Translations under genes and position numbers: made by a program
NCBI GenBank assembly: GCA_965217135.1
Contig: OZ244249.1
Location: 4,340,001-4,404,000, forward strand
From: HXMU1420-2 sp017643305
GTDB lineage: Bacteria > Pseudomonadota > Alphaproteobacteria > Rhodobacterales > Rhodobacteraceae
Direction: 5' to 3'
Length of the DNA stretch: 64,000 nt
In this document: positions 25,742 to 34,837 of the stretch, piece by piece
Numbering within the stretch: the stretch's first letter is position 1
Layout: each line of letters starts with the position of its first letter
Notes under the pieces: model-generated
The model's database searches: none
What the model was told of the DNA's origin: nothing
What the model saw: only the letters and a program-made list of their open reading frames with translations

Positions 25742-25885
25742 GCTCTCCTCCGCGCTTTACCCAAGGCTGAGGCACAGCAGAAGAAATGGCAACAAAATGC
25801 GAAACTCTGCGGCGCTCACGCTTACTTTGCGCCTACCCGCTACAGGCGGCAAACGTGGCAAAGCCTCGTAACTCTTTGAAAACAG

Positions 25886-25961
25886 TGGTGAGCCGTGCAG
25901 GATTCGAACCTGCGACCCACTGATTAAAAGTCAGTTGCTCTACCAACTGAGCTAACGGCCC
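25886..25961 (-). tRNA. tRNA-Lys (TTT)
   Basis: The minus strand reads GGGCCGTTAGCTCAGTTGG and continues to a TTT anticodon in CTGACTTTTAATCAG, the T-arm GGTTCGAATCC and an encoded CCA. The acceptor stem GGGCCGT/ACGGCTC pairs with one G-T. Its 3' end faces the accessory region at lower coordinates, and its 5' end faces dapF and the core genome. Confidence 0.97.
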
Positions 25962-26144
25962 ACTCTGATCCGTGTTACCGGATGTCGTAGCGTTCTCTAT
26001 GCCAAGTGGACCACGGGGATCAACAGGCAATTTTGCGACGCGCCACGTCGCGGGTAGGTATGCGAGGCGCTGGCAGGGGTCAAGCAGATTCTGGCCCACC
26101 CGTGACATCTGGCAAAGGGTCTCAGCCGCGGTTATATGCTGCCC

Positions 26145-26963
26145 ATGACCGACACACTGACCTTCATGAAAATGCACGGGCTGGGCAACGACTTTGTCGT
26201 ATTCGATGCCCGCACGTCAGGTGTGGAGATGACGCCAGGTTGGGCCCGGGCCTTGGCCGATCGGCACAGGGGCGTTGGGTTTGACCAGCTGGCAGTGCTG
26301 AGCACCGGCGCGGCGGATGGGCATCTAACCTTCTTGAATGCGGATGGGTCCCGGTCGGCGGCCTGTGGCAACGCCACGCGGTGCATTGCGCGGTATCTGA
26401 TGGATGAAACCGGGAAGACAGCGCTGACGCTGACCACCGACCGGGGCGATCTGCACGCGCGTGATGCGGGCGACGGGCTGACCTCGGTCAACATGGGCGC
26501 GCCGTTTCTGGGTTGGGCGGACATTCCGCTGGCCGAAGAAATGGACACGCTGCTGTTGCCCATTGATGGCCAGCCCACCGCCACTGGTATGGGCAACCCG
26601 CATTGCACGTTTTTCGTGGAGGATGCCGAATCCGTGCCACTGGACCAGTTCGGACCACGCATGGAAACCCACCCACTGTTTCCCGAACGCACCAATGTGC
26701 AGGTGGCGCAGATCGTTGGACCGGACCGCATCCGCATGCGGGTGTGGGAACGCGGCACGGGGATCACGCTCGCCTCTGGATCATCCTCCTGTGCAACAGC
26801 CGTGGCCGCCGCGAGGCGGGGGCTGACAGGGCGCATCGTGGCAATCGACCTGGATGGCGGTACGCTGCAAGTGAACTGGGCCGAGGATGGTGTTTGGATG
26901 ACCGGCCCCACCGCCCATGTCTTCACCGCAGAACTTCAGCCCAGCTTTCTGGCTGCGCTATGA
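26145..26963 (+). CDS. dapF: diaminopimelate epimerase
   Basis: The 272-residue enzyme interconverts LL- and meso-diaminopimelate for lysine and peptidoglycan synthesis. The two catalytic cysteines are visible in SAACGNATRC and SGSSSCATAVAA, and the N terminus FMKMHGLGNDFVVFD is the family hallmark. The ATG at 26145 fits homologues; an in-frame ATG at 26136 would add three residues. It overlaps mtaB by four bases (ATGA). Confidence 0.95.
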   Translation: MTDTLTFMKMHGLGNDFVVFDARTSGVEMTPGWARALADRHRGVGFDQLAVLSTGAADGHLTFLNADGSRSAACGNATRCIARYLMDETGKTALTLTTDRGDLHARDAGDGLTSVNMGAPFLGWADIPLAEEMDTLLLPIDGQPTATGMGNPHCTFFVEDAESVPLDQFGPRMETHPLFPERTNVQVAQIVGPDRIRMRVWERGTGITLASGSSSCATAVAAARRGLTGRIVAIDLDGGTLQVNWAEDGVWMTGPTAHVFTAELQPSFLAAL

Positions 26964-28216
26964 CCGCCCCACGTTTCACCACGCTTGGCTGCAGGCTGAA
27001 CGCCTATGAGACCGAAGCGATGAAGGAAATGAGCGGCGCCGCAGGTTTGGAAAACGCGGTGATCGTGAACACCTGCGCCGTCACCGCCGAAGCCGTGCGC
27101 AAGGCGCGGCAGGAAATCAGGCGACTGCGGCGCGACAATCCGGATGCACGCGTCATTGTGACCGGCTGCGCGGCCCAGACCGAGCCCGAGACCTTTGCCA
27201 AAATGGAGGAGGTCGACGCCGTCATTGGGAATGCCGAGAAGATGCGCCCCGATACATGGGCCGCCTTGGCCGGGGATTTCGGGACCGAACCAGTGCTGGT
27301 CGACGACATTATGTCCGTCACCGAAACCGCCGAACATCTGATCGATGGGTTCGGCACCCGTAGCCGAGCCTATGTGCAGGTCCAGAATGGCTGCGACCAC
27401 CGCTGTACGTTTTGCATCATTCCCTATGGACGCGGCAATTCCCGCTCTGTGCCCGCTGGCGTAGTGGTGGAGCAGATCAAGCGACTTGTGGGCAAGGGGT
27501 ATAACGAAGTTGTCCTGACCGGTGTGGACCTGACAAGTTGGGGCGGCGATCTGCCTGGGACGCCCCGTTTGGGCGATTTGGTCATTCGGATCCTACGGTT
27601 GGTTCCGGATTTACCTCGGTTGAGGATCAGTTCCATCGATTCGATAGAGGCCGATGAAAACCTGATGCTGGCAATCGCATCCGAGCCACGCCTGATGCCG
27701 CACCTTCATCTGTCGTTGCAACATGGTGCGGATTTGATCCTGAAACGCATGAAGCGCCGCCATTTGCGAGACGATGCGATCCGGTTTTGCGAAGAGGCTC
27801 TGAACCTGCGCCCTGAAATGACCTTTGGGGCAGATATAATCGCAGGGTTTCCAACAGAAACAGACGAACACTTTCAGGATTCGCTGCGCCTTGTCGAGCA
27901 ATGCCACCTGACATGGCTCCATGTCTTTCCATACTCGCCGCGCCCCGGAACGCCGGCAGCCCGGATGCCGCAAGTCGACGGCCGAGCGATCAAAGCGCGA
28001 GCCGGGCAGTTGCGAACTGCCGGTCAAAAGGCTGTTTCGCGGCATATGAGGGCTCAGATTGGGCGGGATCATATGGTGTTGATGGAAAATCCGACCCTAG
28101 GCCGCACCGAGCAGTTTGCACAGGTCACGTTTGCAGCGCCGCAAACGGAAGGCAGTATAGTGCCTGCTCGGATCACCGCTGTCCAAGGTGAGATCCTTAT
28201 CGGCCAGGCGATATGA
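26960..28216 (+). CDS. mtaB: tRNA t6A37 methylthiotransferase
   Basis: The 418-residue radical SAM enzyme adds a methylthio group to t6A37 of tRNA. The N-terminal UPF0004 domain carries three iron-sulfur cysteines (TLGCRLN, VNTCAVT, VTGCAAQ), the radical SAM motif is CDHRCTFCIIP, and a TRAM-like end follows. The combination of GCRLN at the start and CAVTAEA points to MtaB rather than MiaB. The gene is translationally coupled to dapF, an arrangement common in alphaproteobacteria. Confidence 0.93.
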   Translation: MTAPRFTTLGCRLNAYETEAMKEMSGAAGLENAVIVNTCAVTAEAVRKARQEIRRLRRDNPDARVIVTGCAAQTEPETFAKMEEVDAVIGNAEKMRPDTWAALAGDFGTEPVLVDDIMSVTETAEHLIDGFGTRSRAYVQVQNGCDHRCTFCIIPYGRGNSRSVPAGVVVEQIKRLVGKGYNEVVLTGVDLTSWGGDLPGTPRLGDLVIRILRLVPDLPRLRISSIDSIEADENLMLAIASEPRLMPHLHLSLQHGADLILKRMKRRHLRDDAIRFCEEALNLRPEMTFGADIIAGFPTETDEHFQDSLRLVEQCHLTWLHVFPYSPRPGTPAARMPQVDGRAIKARAGQLRTAGQKAVSRHMRAQIGRDHMVLMENPTLGRTEQFAQVTFAAPQTEGSIVPARITAVQGEILIGQAI

Positions 28217-28385
28217 CAAGTCGCAAGCCCTTATGTTGCGGCGGCGTGTTAAGGGCCTGAAAACCTATGACGGTTCTTTGGGCGACTGAGACGATTACCA
28301 GAATGTCTAGCGAAGTGTTATTAAAACCGCAGAAGCGTGGTAGCTTCGGTGCCAGAAATAGTGACCTGGTATGAAATGACCCGGC

Positions 28386-29603
28386 ATGAGCGGAACGCAG
28401 AACACGATGCCCGTTCGGGCGGATAACTTTGGCAAGACGGTATTGTTGCTGGGGAATTATCGCCCCGCTTTGACCGTGGCTCGTGCCTTGTCGTCTGACG
28501 GGTACAACGTGTTGGTTTCTCGTGACGCTGATGCGGGAGCGGCACGCTACTCCCGTGCGGTCGCAGAGATCTGGGAAACACCAGATACAGATGATCCCAA
28601 GCGACTTTTTTCGGAGCTGGGACAGTTCCTTAAAGGTCGGCCCGACATCGGTATTGTGTTTCCATTGATGGAATCATACGTCCGGGCGTTCCACGCACAC
28701 GCGGACAAACTTCCTGAGGACCGGCTCTATGTCATGCCAAACAAAACGGCACTGACAATCTGTTTTGATAAAACGAGACTTCTGGAAATAGCGGAAACGG
28801 CTGGAGCGCCCAGCGCACCCGCGGTGTCCGTAAGCAGTAAGGCCCATCTCGACAAAGCAGTCGAAGAAATAGGTTTTCCGCTCGTGATCAAGCCCAACGA
28901 CAGTACGATATGGCTCGGAAAGCGGAAAGCCTTGATATTGGACGATCTGGATGCCTACCAGTCGGCCTTTCCAAGCTGGCCGGATAAGCAGAATGCGCTG
29001 ATTGTGCAAGGGTGCATGGTCGGTCCGAGGATCAACCTTTACTTTGCGGCTCAGAATGGGAAGGCCTTACGCTATCTCTCAGTTCAGATTGGCGACACGG
29101 ACATGCCTGATGGAACAGGGCTGGCCACTGACGCTGTAACCATAGAGTTAACCCCAGAGGTGCGCGCTATAGGTGACGCTTTGCTTGCAGAATTGGGCTA
29201 CCATGGCGTTGGTGCCATCCAGTTCCTTAGGAATAGCGAGACCGAGGCTTTGAATTTACTTGAAATAAATCCTCGGATCGGGGGCAATCACGCGATTACC
29301 GCCTATTGTGGTATGGACTTGGAAGGCCTGGCCATCCGGCTGGCCGCGGGAGAACAGCAAGCCAACGATCTTCGTGTTGGGCCTGCGGGTATCCCGTACG
29401 CTTGGACGACAGGCGCTCTGCGCGGCATAGGAATGGCCCTCCGAAATAAGGAACTTACGGCTGCTCAGGCTTTGTTACAGGCCTTGTCAGTGTTGTGGTT
29501 TGGCCTGAAGACGCGTTGTCACATCACCTTCGTTTGGAGTGACCCCGCGCCCACGCTTGTCCTGCTAGCGCGGCTTGTGCCGGGCATGAAACGTCTGCTC
29601 TGA
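28386..29603 (+). CDS. ATP-grasp domain protein
   Basis: The 405-residue protein has a Rossmann-like N-terminal domain (KTVLLLGNYRPALTVARAL) and an ATP-grasp core with the ATP lysine in FPLVIKPNDS and metal-binding residues in LLEINPRIGGNHAITAYCG. It resembles carbamoyl-phosphate-synthase-type carboxylate-amine ligases, which join an acyl phosphate to an amine. No partner gene is adjacent, so the substrates are unknown. The start could be the ATG at 28386 or at 28407; neither has a strong ribosome binding site. It stands between mtaB and the convergent pet operon. Confidence 0.82.
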   Translation: MSGTQNTMPVRADNFGKTVLLLGNYRPALTVARALSSDGYNVLVSRDADAGAARYSRAVAEIWETPDTDDPKRLFSELGQFLKGRPDIGIVFPLMESYVRAFHAHADKLPEDRLYVMPNKTALTICFDKTRLLEIAETAGAPSAPAVSVSSKAHLDKAVEEIGFPLVIKPNDSTIWLGKRKALILDDLDAYQSAFPSWPDKQNALIVQGCMVGPRINLYFAAQNGKALRYLSVQIGDTDMPDGTGLATDAVTIELTPEVRAIGDALLAELGYHGVGAIQFLRNSETEALNLLEINPRIGGNHAITAYCGMDLEGLAIRLAAGEQQANDLRVGPAGIPYAWTTGALRGIGMALRNKELTAAQALLQALSVLWFGLKTRCHITFVWSDPAPTLVLLARLVPGMKRLL

Positions 29604-29719
29604 GGTATTTACTTTTTGCTTTCCGACATCTGACGGCCTTAGGTATCGTCAGAAACACGGGTGTTGGTGCATATCAAGCAGTCAGAACGAAAATAACACT
29701 ACACCAATACTTTAAAACA

Positions 29720-29755
29720 AAAGCGCCCCGCTAACGATGAAACGGGGCGCTTTCT
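29720..29755 (-). terminator. terminator of the petABC operon
   Basis: AAAGCGCCCC and GGGGCGCTTT form a ten-base stem around a 14-base loop. On the minus strand it is followed by TTTTGTTTT, and it lies 22 bases after the petC stop. It could also act for the ATP-grasp gene from the other side. Confidence 0.85.
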
Positions 29756-29777
29756 GAATGATATGAGAGAATGAAAA

Positions 29778-30572
29778 TCAGGCGGTTTTCTTGCCTTTGA
29801 CCGATGCCCACAGACGCTTGTTAGTCGCATACAGCAGCACCGACAGCAGCGCCAAGAACAGAACACCGACCAAGCCGGACTGCTTGCGCGCCATCATCTG
29901 CGGCTCTGCTGCCCACATCAGGAATGCAGCCACGTCTTCGGACAGGTGATGTAGGTCGTTGGCATGACCGTCGGCAAATTCCACCAACTCATCCGACAGC
30001 GGCGGTGACATGGAAATCCAGCCACCAGGGAACGCTGTGTTCTCGTACAGGATGGTACCGGCTTCTTCCTTTTCCTCGCCCGTGTAGCCGTTCAACAGCG
30101 CAGCGATGTATTCAGCACCACCCATGCCCTTGAACAGCTGGTTCAGGCCCAAGCCGTAAGGTCCGTGGAACCCGGCACGGGCCTTGGCCATCATGCTCAG
30201 ATCCGGTGCGCCAGCGCCGTCATTGGCCGGGAAATGGTCGGTCGGTTTGGCCGGGCGGTAATCATCCAGCTCTGGGTCGAAGACCTCAAAGTTCTGCTCA
30301 GCGTAGGCACGCATCTGATCTTCGGGCAGCCCGACACCATCAGAATCTGCCAGCGTGCGCAGCGGCACGTATTTCAGACCATGACAGGCCGCGCAGACCT
30401 CGGTGTAGATCTGCAGACCACGCTGTAGCTGGTTCTGGTCGAATTTGCCAAACGGCCCATCAAACGAAAACTGGATGTTTTCGATATGACCTTCCGACCC
30501 ACCTGCTGCGAAGGACGCAGCAGGGATCAGCGCGATGACAGTGGCCGTTGTGATTGCAAGTTTGCGGAACAT
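29778..30572 (-). CDS. petC: cytochrome c1 of the bc1 complex
   Basis: The 264-residue protein has a signal peptide ending ASFAAGG, the haem motif CAACHGLKYVPLR, the axial methionine region WISMSPPL, and a C-terminal membrane anchor (LVGVLFLALLSVLLYATNKR). It carries electrons from the Rieske protein to cytochrome c in the periplasm. It is the last gene of petABC, 14 bases after petB. Confidence 0.96.
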   Translation of the reverse strand: MFRKLAITTATVIALIPAASFAAGGSEGHIENIQFSFDGPFGKFDQNQLQRGLQIYTEVCAACHGLKYVPLRTLADSDGVGLPEDQMRAYAEQNFEVFDPELDDYRPAKPTDHFPANDGAGAPDLSMMAKARAGFHGPYGLGLNQLFKGMGGAEYIAALLNGYTGEEKEEAGTILYENTAFPGGWISMSPPLSDELVEFADGHANDLHHLSEDVAAFLMWAAEPQMMARKQSGLVGVLFLALLSVLLYATNKRLWASVKGKKTA

Positions 30573-30586
30573 TGTCAGTCCTTCTC

Positions 30587-31924
30587 TTACTCGGCCGGGG
30601 TGGCTTCGGCACCGCCGCTAGCCTTGCCATAATGGGCGTTGAAGTCTTCTTCGATGGTGTCCGGTTGCTGCAGCGGCTTTTCAAGCACACCCAGCAACGG
30701 GAGGACCACAAGGAAGTAGGCGAACCAGTAGGTTGTCGCGATCAGGGAGATAGAGCTGTAGGGCTCTTCCGCCGGCATCGCGCCGACCCACATCAGAACG
30801 AAGAAGTCGATCACCAGCAGCCAGAACCACCACTTGAAGCTGGGGCGGTAGCGCCCCGACCGGACACTGGAGGTATCCAGCCACGGCGCCAGCGCCATAA
30901 TTGCGATCGCACCGAACATCGCCAGCACGCCGAAGAACTTGGCGTCGATGATGCCACCGGTCACGAAGGATGCAATTTGCACGACCCAAACGTCATCGGT
31001 GAAGGCCCGCAGGATCGCGTAGAACGGCAGGAAGTACCATTCCGGAACGATGTGCGCAGGTGTCGCCAGCGCGTTAGCTTCGATGTAATTGTCCGGATGA
31101 CCCAGATAGTTCGGCATGAAGCCGACCACGGCCCAGAACACCACCATGATCACGGCCAGTGCAAACAGGTCCTTGATCACGAAATACGGCCAGAACGGCA
31201 GGGTATCTTTCTCGGCTTCGGCTTTCGATCCACGGCGTACCTCAACCCCGGTCGGGTTGTTGTTGCCGGTGGTGTGGAACGCCCAGATATGCACGATCAC
31301 CAGCCCAGCAATTACGAAGGGCAGCAGATAATGCAGCGAGAAGAAGCGGTTCAGCGTCGCGTTGTCCACGGCTGGCCCACCCAGCAGCCAGGTCTGGATA
31401 GCTTCCCCAACGAATGGGATCGCACCAAACAGGCCTGTGATCACGGTTGCACCCCAGAAGGACATTTGCCCCCAAGGCAAAACGTAGCCCATGAACGCAG
31501 TGGCCATCATCAGCAGGTAGATCAGCATGCCGATAATCCACGTGATCTCACGGGGCGCCTTGTAGGACCCATAGTAAAGACCGCGGAAAATATGGGCATA
31601 CACAGCAAGGAAGAACAGCGATGCGCCGTTCATATGCAGATAGCGGATCATATAACCGCCATTCACGTTGCGCATGATGTGTTCGATCGAAGAGAAGGCC
31701 AGATCAACATGCGGCGTGTAGTGCATAACCAACACGATACCGGTGATAATTTGCAGTGCCAGGCAGAATGTCAGGACGATGCCCCAGATCCACATCCAGT
31801 TCAGGTTCTTCGGCGTCGGGATCATCAGCGTGTCGTAGAGCAGCCCGATAATCGGCAGGCGGCTATCAACCCATTTTTCAATGCGCGAATTCGGTTCGTA
31901 ATGATCGTGCGGAATTCCGGACAT
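30587..31924 (-). CDS. petB: cytochrome b of the bc1 complex
   Basis: The 445-residue membrane protein shows the expected haem-binding segments (MHYTPHVDLAFSSIEHIM, RYLHMNGASLFFLAVYAHIF and HYLLPFVIAGLVIVHIWAFH) and the Qo-site PEWYFLP motif. It binds two b haems and the quinol sites. The ATG at 31924 has GGAGA upstream. It lies 11 bases after petA. Confidence 0.97.
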   Translation of the reverse strand: MSGIPHDHYEPNSRIEKWVDSRLPIIGLLYDTLMIPTPKNLNWMWIWGIVLTFCLALQIITGIVLVMHYTPHVDLAFSSIEHIMRNVNGGYMIRYLHMNGASLFFLAVYAHIFRGLYYGSYKAPREITWIIGMLIYLLMMATAFMGYVLPWGQMSFWGATVITGLFGAIPFVGEAIQTWLLGGPAVDNATLNRFFSLHYLLPFVIAGLVIVHIWAFHTTGNNNPTGVEVRRGSKAEAEKDTLPFWPYFVIKDLFALAVIMVVFWAVVGFMPNYLGHPDNYIEANALATPAHIVPEWYFLPFYAILRAFTDDVWVVQIASFVTGGIIDAKFFGVLAMFGAIAIMALAPWLDTSSVRSGRYRPSFKWWFWLLVIDFFVLMWVGAMPAEEPYSSISLIATTYWFAYFLVVLPLLGVLEKPLQQPDTIEEDFNAHYGKASGGAEATPAE

Positions 31925-31935
31925 ATCGCGTCTCC

Positions 31936-32496
31936 TTATCCCAGTTTGATCGTGGTTTCGTTGACAAAGGTCGCAACTGGAACCGGCAGGTTCTCAGGCG
32001 CTGGGCCTTTGCGGATACGGCCGGACGTGTCGTAGTGCGATCCGTGGCAGGGGCAGAACCAGCCGTCGAACTCACCGGCGCCGTCACCCAGCGGCACACA
32101 ACCCAGATGGGTGCAAACGCCCATCATGACCAGCCATTCGCCAGCTTCATCCAGAGACCGGTTTTCGTCAGCGCCATCCAGCCCGGGCTTGTTGGCGTTA
32201 CGGTCGTTGTTGTCAGGCAGATCGCCCAGATCAACGCTGCGCGCCGCGTCAATTTCTTCCTGCATGCGGCGGCGGATGAACACCGGTTTGCCCAGCCACT
32301 TAACCGTGATCTGCGTGCCAGGCTCAACATCTGAAATGTCGACCTGGATCGAGGCCAGCGCCTGTACGTCGGCGGACGGGTTCATCTGGTTGACCAGCGG
32401 CCAGACCGCTGCGCCTGCGGTTACTACACCGGCCCCTGCGGTGGAAAAGTAGAGGAAATCTCTCCGAGTGCCTTCGTGATCGTCTGCGTGGGACAC
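31936..32496 (-). CDS. petA: Rieske iron-sulfur protein of the bc1 complex
   Basis: The 186-residue protein has a Tat-type N terminus (RRDFLYFSTAGAGVV) that stays as its membrane anchor. The 2Fe-2S ligands are in CTHLGCVPLG and CPCHGSHYD. An insertion near residues 90-115 (DNNDRNANKPGLDGADEN) is a known alphaproteobacterial feature. The start is GTG with GGAGAA upstream. The promoter of petABC should lie in the 230 bases before it, which show no other gene. Confidence 0.96.
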   Translation of the reverse strand: MSHADDHEGTRRDFLYFSTAGAGVVTAGAAVWPLVNQMNPSADVQALASIQVDISDVEPGTQITVKWLGKPVFIRRRMQEEIDAARSVDLGDLPDNNDRNANKPGLDGADENRSLDEAGEWLVMMGVCTHLGCVPLGDGAGEFDGWFCPCHGSHYDTSGRIRKGPAPENLPVPVATFVNETTIKLG

Positions 32497-32728
32497 GAGG
32501 TATTCTCCAGTTCAGCGCCCGAATGGGCATTTTGTGGGTGGCCGCGAAAACACCGCGGCGTCTCAACGGCGGTGTCTACCTACGAACATCCGCTGCGTCC
32601 AGCGGTCAAAGAGGCGCAGGACGTCGCAGGGTCGGAAAATTTTGCAACACACCGATAGCCCACGCAACAGCCCCGACCGGCCGAGGCCAGTCCGTGCCTT
32701 CATCTAAGGTATTTTGGAATCGGACGGT

Positions 32729-33340
32729 TCAGGCTGCCGGCGGAATCGTGGCTTGCATGCTGGGACGTTCGGCAAAGCCTTTGTACCAGGCGGCCAGCGC
32801 ATCATTTCCAGCCCGCCAGTTGCGCGCGTCCATGCGGAAATCCAGATAACCCAGCGCACACCCGACCGCGATATGCCCCATGCCCATCGGGCCATGCAGG
32901 TGGCTCATCCAGCGCTGGTTCAAGGCCGCGACCGTGCGCTCTATCTTGCTCCATTGCGCATCGACCCAGCCGTCGAATTGCTTGTCTTCCGGCCGGATGC
33001 GGCCTTCGTAAACCATCAAAATCCCCGCATCCATGATGCCGTCACCGGTGGCCTCTAGCGTGAGCGTTTCCCACCGATGGTTACCTTCGCCATACAACCC
33101 CGCATTGGCCCGATCGTCCAGATAGGCGCAAATGACCCTGCTGTCATAGATCGCAGGCCCTTCATCGCGTTCCAACGCCGGGATCTTGGCCAACGGGTTG
33201 GTCGGCATCAGCTCTGCCGCGGGGGCGGTGGCCACGGTCTGGACATCGACGATTTCCACATCGTCGAGCTGGCGGGTTTCATGCAGCGTCACCATGACCT
33301 TGCGAACAAAAGGTGATGGGGCAGCGTGGTACAGTTTCAT
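32729..33340 (-). CDS. glutathione S-transferase family protein
   Basis: The 203-residue protein has the thioredoxin-like GST N-terminal domain (MKLYHAAPSPFVRKVMVTLH) with a serine in the active-site PSPF region, the cis-proline in PLAKIPAL, and DSRVICAYLDD, followed by the all-helical domain. It probably conjugates or reduces small electrophiles with glutathione. GGAGG lies upstream of the ATG. It stands alone between petABC and the PaiB-like gene. Confidence 0.88.
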   Translation of the reverse strand: MKLYHAAPSPFVRKVMVTLHETRQLDDVEIVDVQTVATAPAAELMPTNPLAKIPALERDEGPAIYDSRVICAYLDDRANAGLYGEGNHRWETLTLEATGDGIMDAGILMVYEGRIRPEDKQFDGWVDAQWSKIERTVAALNQRWMSHLHGPMGMGHIAVGCALGYLDFRMDARNWRAGNDALAAWYKGFAERPSMQATIPPAA

Positions 33341-33392
33341 CCGAAAACCTCCCTGGATTTGGCAGCAGCCTAGGCGCAGGGCCGGGTGGTGT

Positions 33393-34019
33393 CTATGGCT
33401 GACCAGCCCCGCGCATTAGCGCCGCCAAGATCCGGGTTTCGGCCCCAATTCCATAGGCATCGACCGCATCCGCCGCGCTATTGCGCGCATCGTCAGTCTT
33501 GTTCTGGTTCAGCTTCCATGTCCCGTCTGTGGCCTCAACCCGCATCCGACAGGGCACGATCATGCGCATCATCTTGGCCAATGCCTCATCGCTCATCTTG
33601 TCGAGCGTCCAGGGCGGCTTAGGCAAAAGCTGTGATTCGAAAAATTCCGTCTGGCGTGCCAACAGGTGCGGCAATTCCTCCTGCGGACGCAGTTCCAGCG
33701 TACCGGTCAGGTGGACGGCCACGTAGTTCCACGTCGGCACCTGATCGTCGACCAGATACCAGTCCGGGGAAATATAGCTATCCGGCCCGCTCACCGCGAT
33801 ACGTGCCGGCAGCGGGGTTTTCAGCGCCCGGGCAATTGGGTTTGACCGCACCAGATGCAGTTCCGCCACGCCACCCTCCGCGTCCAGAATGAACGGTACA
33901 TGGCTCAGCATCGGCGGGCCGTCCCCGGGAGCCACCGACAGGATACCAAAGGCCCGCTCGCGCGCGAAATTGGCGTTTTGCTGGTCAGTCGCTGTTTGAA
34001 AGGCTTGGTTCGGATGCAT
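33393..34019 (-). CDS. FMN-binding negative regulator, PaiB family
   Basis: The 208-residue protein matches the PaiB/FMN-binding split-barrel family, with FGILSVAPGDGPPMLSHVPF near the start, PSWNYV-like PTWNYVAVHLTG and KLNQNKTDDAR near the end. Members are flavin-binding proteins annotated as transcriptional regulators, though direct DNA binding is rarely shown. The start at 34019 has AGGGGGG upstream; the frame could open at 34037. No partner is adjacent. Confidence 0.85.
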   Translation of the reverse strand: MHPNQAFQTATDQQNANFARERAFGILSVAPGDGPPMLSHVPFILDAEGGVAELHLVRSNPIARALKTPLPARIAVSGPDSYISPDWYLVDDQVPTWNYVAVHLTGTLELRPQEELPHLLARQTEFFESQLLPKPPWTLDKMSDEALAKMMRMIVPCRMRVEATDGTWKLNQNKTDDARNSAADAVDAYGIGAETRILAALMRGAGQP

Positions 34020-34138
34020 GTTGGCCCCCCTGCCCATCGGTCATGCAAGCAATTCCCAAGATTGACAAGACAGCCAAGCAAAGCCACGCCTCGTTGAGCC
34101 GCGGGCTTCCAGCGCGTGTCAACGCATAGCACGGGCTT

Positions 34139-34837
34139 CTAAGCCCCTAGATATTCCCGCAATGCTGCAGGCGGGTCATCCAGCAACGTCTCGGTCGGCG
34201 CAGGCGGGTGTGCCCGGCCTTCGGCCACCAGAACCGTTTCGTCGGTCAGCCGCCGCGCATCCGCCGGATCGTGCGTAACCATCAGCACCGTGGCCTTGGT
34301 TTCCTGCGCCACCTCACCAACCAGATCCAGCATTTCCGCCTTTAATGCAGGCCCCAATGCGGCAAAGGGTTCATCCAACGCCAGCACCGCCCGCCTTTGC
34401 AGCAAGACGCGCGCCAGTGCCACACGGCTCTGCTGCCCACCTGACAGCTGCGCCGGTTTGCGGTCCCCCAACCCCACCAATCCGACGCGGTTCAGCGCTG
34501 TTTGCACAGCCCGGGTCTCCTCCTCCGAAAACCGCAAATCCGGGCGCAGGCCCAGCCCAACATTCTGCGCTGCCGTCAGATGCGGAAACAGGTTGCCATC
34601 CTGAAACAGCGTCGCCACCGGCCGCGCGCCTGGCGCGGCATTGCTAATGTCCTGTCCAGCAATCACAATCCGCCCCGCCGCCAACGGCAGAAACCCGCAC
34701 AGCCCCGCCAACAGCGTGGATTTCCCTGCCCCTGACGGCCCCATCACTGCCGCGCGGGCCCCGCTGGCAATCTCCAGATCCGCCGTCAGGGTGAACGCTC
34801 CAGCCTGAAGCCGGACATTTTCAAACCGAATCGCCAC
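34139..34837 (-). CDS. thiQ: thiamine ABC transporter ATP-binding protein
   Basis: The 232-residue ATPase has Walker A GPSGAGKST, signature LSGGQQSRVALARVL, Walker B VLALDEPFAALGP and the switch histidine in MVTHDPADA. It is the last gene of a thiBPQ operon and overlaps thiP by 17 bases; the start is GTG. It energises uptake of thiamine or its phosphates. The operon is under a TPP riboswitch. Confidence 0.93.
   Translation of the reverse strand: MAIRFENVRLQAGAFTLTADLEIASGARAAVMGPSGAGKSTLLAGLCGFLPLAAGRIVIAGQDISNAAPGARPVATLFQDGNLFPHLTAAQNVGLGLRPDLRFSEEETRAVQTALNRVGLVGLGDRKPAQLSGGQQSRVALARVLLQRRAVLALDEPFAALGPALKAEMLDLVGEVAQETKATVLMVTHDPADARRLTDETVLVAEGRAHPPAPTETLLDDPPAALREYLGA

Noticed and set aside
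1..25885. Genomic island integrated at the 3' end of tRNA-Lys
   Set aside because: The geometry fits, but I saw no integrase gene and no direct repeat of the tRNA 3' end in the window, so the claim is not supported.
30554..32035. Plus-strand frame of 493 codons over petB
   Set aside because: It lies antisense to cytochrome b, is rich in His, Gln and Asp as expected for a shadow frame, and matches nothing.
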